Positions 59,418 through 64,000 of a stretch of 64,000 nucleotides of DNA are shown piece after piece; position 1 is the first letter of the stretch; each line of letters starts with the position of its first letter. The DNA is from JAAYDS01 sp012729155 (GTDB taxonomy: Bacteria; Chloroflexota; Anaerolineae; UBA1429), in the NCBI GenBank assembly GCA_036774405.1, contig DAIPBO010000013.1, positions 1 through 64,000 of the forward strand, written 5' to 3'. The position numbers and the translations under genes are program-made. The notes below the pieces were generated by a model. That model was not told the DNA's origin. It searched no databases and was given only the letters and a program-made list of their open reading frames with translations.

Positions 59418-61520
59418 ATGCTAAGAGATGTCCAGGACTATTACGAGCGCGTCTATGCGGGCGTGCTTGGGAAGATCATCGGCGTGTACCTGGGGCGCCC
59501 CTTTGAGGGCTGGACCTATGAGCAGATCATGGCTCGACTGGGCGAGGTCAAGTTCTATGTGCACGAGCACTTGGCCAAGCCGCTCATCGTCGTCGATGAC
59601 GACATCTCGGGCACCTTTGCCTTCCTGCGGGCTATGCCCGATTCCGGCAACACCCTCGACCTGACCGCCGCGCAGATCGGTGACACCTGGCTCAACTATC
59701 TGATCGAGAACAAGACGATCCTCTGGTGGGGCGGGCTGGGCATGTCTACCGAGAACACCGCCTATCTGCGGCTGGCGCAAGGCATCCGTGCGCCCGAGAG
59801 CGGTTCGATGGCCCTCAACGGTCAACTGGTGGCAGAGCAGATCGGCGCCCAGATCTTTATCGATGGCTGGGCTATGATCGCGCCAGGAGAGCCCGAACTC
59901 GCTGCCGATTTGGCCCGACGGGCCGCCAGCGTCAGCCATGATGGGGTGGCGATCCACGGCGCGCAGGTGGTGGCCGCTATGGAGGCGCAGGCATTTGTCG
60001 AACCCGATATCGACAGGCTGCTCGACGTGGGCCAGGGCGTCATCCCCCGCGATTCGCTCATCAACCGCCTGATCGATGACCTGCGCAGCTGGCGCGTGCG
60101 TTACAGCGACTGGCACGACGCCTTTGCGCAAATCGCTGCGCACTATGGCTATGACAAGTACGGTGGCAACTGCCACATGGTGCCCAACCATGCGCTCATC
60201 ATCCTGGCGCTGCTCTATAGCGACGATAGCTTTTCGAGGGCGCTGAGCATCGTCAACACCGCTGGCTGGGATACCGACTGCAACGCGGGCAACGTGGGTT
60301 GCCTGATGGGCATCAAGAATGGCCTGGCTGGTCTGGACGATGGCCCCGACTGGCGGGGCCCGGTGGCCGACCGCATGTATGTGGCCGCGGCTGAGGCGGG
60401 GCGCACCGTCACCGATGCAGTGCTCGAGGCGCAGCAGGTCATCAACATCCATCAGGCGCTCGATGGCGGCACGCCGTGGCAGCCCAAGCAGGGCGCACGC
60501 TACCACTTTGAGCTGCCCGGCGCGGTGCAGGGCTTTCAGCCCGACGACTCGCCGCTCTGCCGCGGCACCGTGTGGGTAGAGAACATCGGCGGTCATAGCG
60601 CCGTTGGCCAGCGTGCCCTTGCCATGCATCTCAGTGGCCTGGCCGATGGCCGCCTGGCACGGGTGCTCACCGAGACCCTGCCCGCGATGTCCGCCTCGGG
60701 GGGCTATCGCATGGTCGCCTGCCCCACGCTTTACCCCGGGCAGACGGTGCGCGCCCGCCTCGAGGCCGACCGCGCTCTGAGTGGGCCGGTGCAGGTGCGG
60801 CTGGTGGTGCTGGCCCACGGGCCGGCAGACGCCCTCGAGCCGTACGGCCCCCCAGCCCTGACGCTGGCGCCGGGCAAGGATGTCGAGCTGGCATGGACGG
60901 TCGACCTGCCGGCTGGCTGCCCCGCTGCGGCGGTGGGGCTCGAGTTTGCATCTACGGCGCGAGTCGATGGCACCGTCTACCTCGACTGGCTCACCTGGAG
61001 CGGCGCTCCTACGCTGCGGTTTGACCAACCGGCGCACGCCGGCCAGCGTTGGCTCGATACCTGGGCGGTGGCCTGCACCGATCTGGCTCATGGCCGAGAA
61101 AGCCTCTACACCGTCATTCAGAACCGCGGCCTGGGCATGATCTTGCAGGGCACACGCGACTGGCGCGATTACACCGTGCACGCTCGCTGCCAGGCCAACC
61201 TGTCCGAGACGTTTGGGCTGGCGGCCAGGGTGCAGGGCCTCGAGCGCTACTATGCGCTCGAACTGGTCAAAGGCGGCGTGGCGCGCCTGGTCGAACGGCG
61301 CTATGAGCGCCGCGTGCTGGCCGAGGCGCGCTACGACTGGGCGCTCTATCGCTGGTATGACCTCAAGTTGACAGTGCAGGGCAACAGGCTGCAGGCCTGC
61401 ATCGATGGGCAGGTGCTATTCGATCGAACTGTCAATGATCCGTTCGAGGGCGGCGGCATCGGGCTGCTCATTGAGGAAGGACGGCTCAACGTCGACGCCA
61501 TCGAAGTCAAGGCGCTCTAG
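59418..61520 (+). CDS. ADP-ribosylglycohydrolase-family protein fused to a LamG-like domain
   Basis: A 700-residue protein. Residues 1-340 match the ADP-ribosylglycohydrolase fold: GVLGKIIGVYLGRPFEGW near 15, an Asp cluster VDDDISGT (Asp60-62) and GWDTDCNAGNVG at 283-294, both expected to hold metals. A middle beta region (about 365-520) looks Ig- or carbohydrate-binding-like, and residues 540-700 look like a LamG/DUF1080-type sandwich (YTVHARCQANLSETFGLAARV, LKLTVQGNRLQACIDGQVLFDRTV). The sugar-binding modules suggest an N- or O-glycoside substrate rather than ADP-ribosylated proteins. RBS GAGAGGAG precedes ATG 59418. Confidence 0.87.
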   Translation: MLRDVQDYYERVYAGVLGKIIGVYLGRPFEGWTYEQIMARLGEVKFYVHEHLAKPLIVVDDDISGTFAFLRAMPDSGNTLDLTAAQIGDTWLNYLIENKTILWWGGLGMSTENTAYLRLAQGIRAPESGSMALNGQLVAEQIGAQIFIDGWAMIAPGEPELAADLARRAASVSHDGVAIHGAQVVAAMEAQAFVEPDIDRLLDVGQGVIPRDSLINRLIDDLRSWRVRYSDWHDAFAQIAAHYGYDKYGGNCHMVPNHALIILALLYSDDSFSRALSIVNTAGWDTDCNAGNVGCLMGIKNGLAGLDDGPDWRGPVADRMYVAAAEAGRTVTDAVLEAQQVINIHQALDGGTPWQPKQGARYHFELPGAVQGFQPDDSPLCRGTVWVENIGGHSAVGQRALAMHLSGLADGRLARVLTETLPAMSASGGYRMVACPTLYPGQTVRARLEADRALSGPVQVRLVVLAHGPADALEPYGPPALTLAPGKDVELAWTVDLPAGCPAAAVGLEFASTARVDGTVYLDWLTWSGAPTLRFDQPAHAGQRWLDTWAVACTDLAHGRESLYTVIQNRGLGMILQGTRDWRDYTVHARCQANLSETFGLAARVQGLERYYALELVKGGVARLVERRYERRVLAEARYDWALYRWYDLKLTVQGNRLQACIDGQVLFDRTVNDPFEGGGIGLLIEEGRLNVDAIEVKAL

Positions 61521-61534
61521 CGCTGCGCAAGCAC

Positions 61535-61567
61535 AACGGGCGGCCCCACCAGACGTGGCCGCCCGTT
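61535..61567. terminator. Bidirectional terminator between glycohydrolase and nucleoside hydrolase
   Basis: AACGGGCGGCC (61535-61545) and GGCCGCCCGTT (61557-61567) are perfect 11-bp arms between convergent genes; the loop can extend the stem with CAC/GTG. No long T-run. Confidence 0.7.
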
Positions 61568-61579
61568 GACGTTCTGGCA

Positions 61580-62500
61580 TCAGGCGTTAGCGGCCAGCTT
61601 GCTGAATAGATCTCTGAAGATGGCATCGCGGTTCATGCGATAGGCGATGCGCACCGGATGGCGAGCGGGGTCGTTGGGCCCCCAGGTGATGTCGTCGCGC
61701 AACACTGGCGAGGGCTCGATACGCGTTGGCGTCCAGCTGGGGTCGTTCATAAAGGCCACCGCGCTGATATCCCAGATGACGCGCGAGTAGGCAAAGTGAT
61801 CGTCGTGGCAGTTGCGGTAGGTCTCATAGAGATAATCGCCGATGGCGCCACGGCCTTTGACGTAGGCCTCAATCTCTGGCAGGGTGGTGCGAAGATGCTC
61901 GGTTACGTTAATGCAGGGCATCAGCACCAGCGGCACGCCACTATCGAATATCACCTGTGCAGCGGGCACGTCTTGCATCAGGTTGAACTCGCGGGCATCC
62001 TCCCAGTAGGTGGGGTGTCCGCCCAGCCACACGATGACGATCTTTTCAGCGATGCGCGGCTCGAGCAGCAGCGCAGAGGCCACGTTGGTGATGCAGCCGA
62101 TGGTGAGCACATAAAGCGGCTCGTTTCCCTGGGCCATCGCTTTGGCAATCAGGTCCTGGGCGGCATCGCTCTGCACAGGCTGGCCCTTGGCGGGCAGGTA
62201 GCCGGCCGAGCCGCGAAAGACCATGCCCTCGGCGCTGCGGCCCAGGCGATCGAGCAGTCGCAACAGCTCTTGATAGCTGCGCTCCATGCCGTCGGCCGGG
62301 CTGGTGGAGTTGGTATTGAAAAAGGGCGCCGCATAGAGCGCCTTGACGTTCAGTTGGGGCGAGAGCAGTGCGTAGGTCACCGCAAACTGGTCGTCGATCT
62401 CGTTGAATGTGTCGGTGTCCATCACCACGTCTGCGGGGCCTGAGGGCAGGGCCAGCCGCTCAAGCAGGCGTTCTCTGTCCAGTAACGGGTACTTGTTCAT
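61580..62500 (-). CDS. Inosine-uridine preferring nucleoside hydrolase family protein
   Basis: A 306-residue nucleoside hydrolase: calcium motif VMDTDTFNEIDDQFA (about 26-40; family DxDxxxDD), LYVLTIGCITNVASALLLEP, IVWLGGHP, EFNLMQDVPAAQVIF and IWDISAVAFMND with the C-terminal metal Asp. It would cleave ribosides to base and sugar; the altered spacing of the calcium motif may mean another N-glycoside. ATG 62500 follows GGAGG; an in-frame TTG at 62509 overlaps that RBS. Confidence 0.9.
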   Translation of the reverse strand: MNKYPLLDRERLLERLALPSGPADVVMDTDTFNEIDDQFAVTYALLSPQLNVKALYAAPFFNTNSTSPADGMERSYQELLRLLDRLGRSAEGMVFRGSAGYLPAKGQPVQSDAAQDLIAKAMAQGNEPLYVLTIGCITNVASALLLEPRIAEKIVIVWLGGHPTYWEDAREFNLMQDVPAAQVIFDSGVPLVLMPCINVTEHLRTTLPEIEAYVKGRGAIGDYLYETYRNCHDDHFAYSRVIWDISAVAFMNDPSWTPTRIEPSPVLRDDITWGPNDPARHPVRIAYRMNRDAIFRDLFSKLAANA

Positions 62501-62505
62501 AGTGT

Positions 62506-63696
62506 TCAACCTCCTGAAGCATGTTGTCGCCGGGCCAGGGCGCCTGTATAGGCGGTCTCGGCCAGGGCAGCCAGGTGTGACCAGTCATACAACTCAGCAT
62601 AGCGGCTCCTCGCCGCCAGCCCCATGCGCCCTGCGAGTGCCTGGTCGTCCAGCAGTTGCGCCGCCCGCGCGACCATGGCCGACACATCGCCTGGGGGCGT
62701 CAGCCAGCCGGTCTCTCCATGGATCACATAGCGCGACACCTCGCCCACGTCATCGGCTACTACGGGGATGCCCAGGCGGGCCAGATCGGCCAGCTTGACC
62801 GAGCACTTGCAGCGGTTGATGAGGCTGTCATCGAACGGCCAAAGCGCCAGACGGCAGCCGGTCAGCAAGCGTGGCAGCTCGTTGGGTGGCACCCAGCCGC
62901 AGCGCTCGACGCGCTCGGTGAGGCCGGCGGCCACAACCGCCTGATCAAAGGCCTCTTCGCGGGCAGGGTCAAGCGCCTGGCCCACCACCCGCAGCCGCAC
63001 CGCCGGAACGCGCTCGGCCAGCGCCTGCAGCACCGCCACCGGCCGCAGCGGATCGAACTCGGCGAACCGCGTGTAGAGCAGCAGCGTGGAGGGTGTAGGT
63101 GCAGGCGGTGTGTCGGTGCAAGGCAGCGTTGAGCCGTTGGGCAGCCAAGTGGTCTGTGCGGGGGGCACCCCCAGGCTCCAGGCGAGGGTCTGCAGCGCCT
63201 CGCTGGCCAGGGTAACGCCGTGCGCGTGGGTCAGACCCCAGCGCTCTTGCCAGCGAAAGAGGCTGCGCTGCACGAGAGGGTACGCCTCGAGCGCCTCCCA
63301 GCCGCCACGACCCTCCCAGTCGTCCTCGTCTACCAGCAGCGCTGGCGCGCCGTGCCGAAGACGCCCTTGCCAGAGCCACCAGGCCGTGAGCCCAGCATAG
63401 GCCTTGGGCTTGAAGGCATGCACGACATCGGGCTGCCAGGCCAGCGTCGCGCGCAGCAGGCGCTGCACAATCCACGGCGCAGAGGCATGGCCGCGCAATG
63501 GCCCCAGAGGCACATACTCGAGCTCGACACCCGCCTCGTGCCACGTGCGGGGGGGCTCTTGTGTGTGCCAGGGCGGCATGATCAGCTTGACGCGATGCCC
63601 GCGCTCCGTCAGGGCGAGCGCCAGAGGCAGCGCCCGCACGGCCATGGTGCCCTTGGGGCGCAGGCCAAAGGGGCCCACCATCGCGATGCGCAGCAT
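62506..63696 (-). CDS. Family 4 glycosyltransferase
   Basis: A 396-residue GT-B enzyme: N-terminal MVGPFGLRPKGTMAVRALPLALALTERGH, VVHAFKPKAYAG, and C-terminal donor domain (WLPNGS, LLYTRFAEFDPLRPV, CGWVPPNELPRLLTGCRLALWPF, SVKLADLARLGIPVVADDVGE). A Glu before SR in the donor site (VGEVSRYV) is typical of retaining GT4. It lies 5 nt upstream of the nucleoside hydrolase, so both are in one operon although a shared job is not obvious. Confidence 0.9.
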   Translation of the reverse strand: MLRIAMVGPFGLRPKGTMAVRALPLALALTERGHRVKLIMPPWHTQEPPRTWHEAGVELEYVPLGPLRGHASAPWIVQRLLRATLAWQPDVVHAFKPKAYAGLTAWWLWQGRLRHGAPALLVDEDDWEGRGGWEALEAYPLVQRSLFRWQERWGLTHAHGVTLASEALQTLAWSLGVPPAQTTWLPNGSTLPCTDTPPAPTPSTLLLYTRFAEFDPLRPVAVLQALAERVPAVRLRVVGQALDPAREEAFDQAVVAAGLTERVERCGWVPPNELPRLLTGCRLALWPFDDSLINRCKCSVKLADLARLGIPVVADDVGEVSRYVIHGETGWLTPPGDVSAMVARAAQLLDDQALAGRMGLAARSRYAELYDWSHLAALAETAYTGALARRQHASGG

Positions 63697-63706
63697 GGTC
63701 AGGCTG

Positions 63707-64000
63707 TCACTCGTCGCTATCGTCCGGCTCTGGCGAGCTCGGTTCGGTTGCGGCCAGGGTCGGCTCTTCGCTGGGCGCCTCAGTGACGGTCGCTGTTGCT
63801 GTCGCGGTCGCTGTTGCTGTGGGTGTAGCCGTGGCCGTCGCGGTCGGTGTCGCCGTGGCAGTGGGCGTATGTGTAAAGGTAGCCGTAGGCGGAACGGCCG
63901 TGGTGGCCGTTGCCGTGGCGGTCTGCGTGACTGTTGCTGTCGCCGTGACGGTGGCCGTCGGCGTGATCGTGGCCGTCGGCGTGGCCGTGCCCATCAGCCG
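63707..64000 (-). CDS. C-terminal end of a Thr-rich secreted protein (truncated by window edge)
   Basis: The frame is open to the window edge and ends with a stop at 63707, so at least 97 C-terminal residues are seen. They consist of TATATPTATVT-type repeats followed by an acidic tail (EEPTLAATEPSSPEPDDSDE). The Thr/Pro composition resembles surface-protein linkers or O-glycosylated stalks. The frame ends 10 nt before the glycosyltransferase gene, so the two are probably co-transcribed. The ATG at 63994 is internal. Confidence 0.7.
   Translation of the reverse strand, partial: RLMGTATPTATITPTATVTATATVTQTATATATTAVPPTATFTHTPTATATPTATATATPTATATATATATVTEAPSEEPTLAATEPSSPEPDDSDE

Noticed and set aside
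59421..61181. 586-codon open frame antisense to the ADP-ribosylglycohydrolase gene
   Set aside because: Shadow frame with biased composition and no domain.

Overview
This is a high-GC window that reads like a draft scaffold, possibly a metagenome-assembled one, from a Chloroflexota (Anaerolineae or Caldilineae-like) bacterium. The support is indirect: a short HisG paired with HisZ, T-box leaders, a lone TrpB2-type synthase, LexA/DinR-type SOS boxes (GAAC-N4-GTTC), secreted proteins with long Thr/Pro linkers, and sugar-oxidising clusters. No rRNA, tRNA, CRISPR, phage or insertion sequence was seen. A 100-N gap lies at 36545-36644.

Left part (1-10.0 kb): a LacI-family regulator with two matching palindromic operators heads an operon that matches the Thermotoga-type inositol oxidation pathway (iolM, iolG, iolN, iolO) and ends in a strong terminator. 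The opposite strand carries galactokinase, a HAD hydrolase, a SEC-C protein and a TIM-barrel sugar isomerase. An Rrf2 regulator and a cyclophilin-like protein follow.

Around 10.1 kb a near-consensus promoter carries two SOS boxes and drives a small uncharacterised gene that converges on dnaE. After dnaE come a RidA/SelA-like pair.

Amino-acid block (16.2-31.3 kb): pheS-pheT sit behind a Phe T-box. A complete hisZGDCBHAFIE operon sits behind a leader peptide with four consecutive His codons and an intrinsic terminator, and ends with a HAD phosphatase that could supply the missing histidinol-phosphatase step. A TrpB2-type synthase sits behind a Trp T-box. Three aminoacylation-sensing leaders of two mechanistic kinds therefore lie within about 13.5 kb. 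def (peptide deformylase) and folC lie on the other strand.

Middle (32.8-39.5 kb): a lipoprotein and two family-2 glycosyltransferases, the ribosome hibernation factor, a 17-nt tandem repeat at the assembly gap, a polytopic membrane protein and recN.

Right part (39.6-64 kb): eight tightly spaced co-directional genes run from an M20 peptidase and leucyl aminopeptidase through a ComEA-like protein, an unknown protein and a UV-damage endonuclease to an aldolase-family protein, an enolase-superfamily dehydratase and a GH32 fructosidase. Then come a secreted protein, a Nif3-like protein, a GH29 fucosidase, a heterodimeric ABC exporter with one degenerate ATP site, a B12-binding radical SAM enzyme, a Thr/Pro-linker protein, an ADP-ribosylglycohydrolase fused to a LamG-like domain, a nucleoside hydrolase, a glycosyltransferase and the tail of a Thr-rich protein cut by the window edge.

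Eight candidate housekeeping promoters in the window share TTG-type -35 boxes, exactly 17-nt spacers and TAnnnT -10 boxes; four also have TGC directly before the -10. All family assignments come from reading motifs, without database searches.
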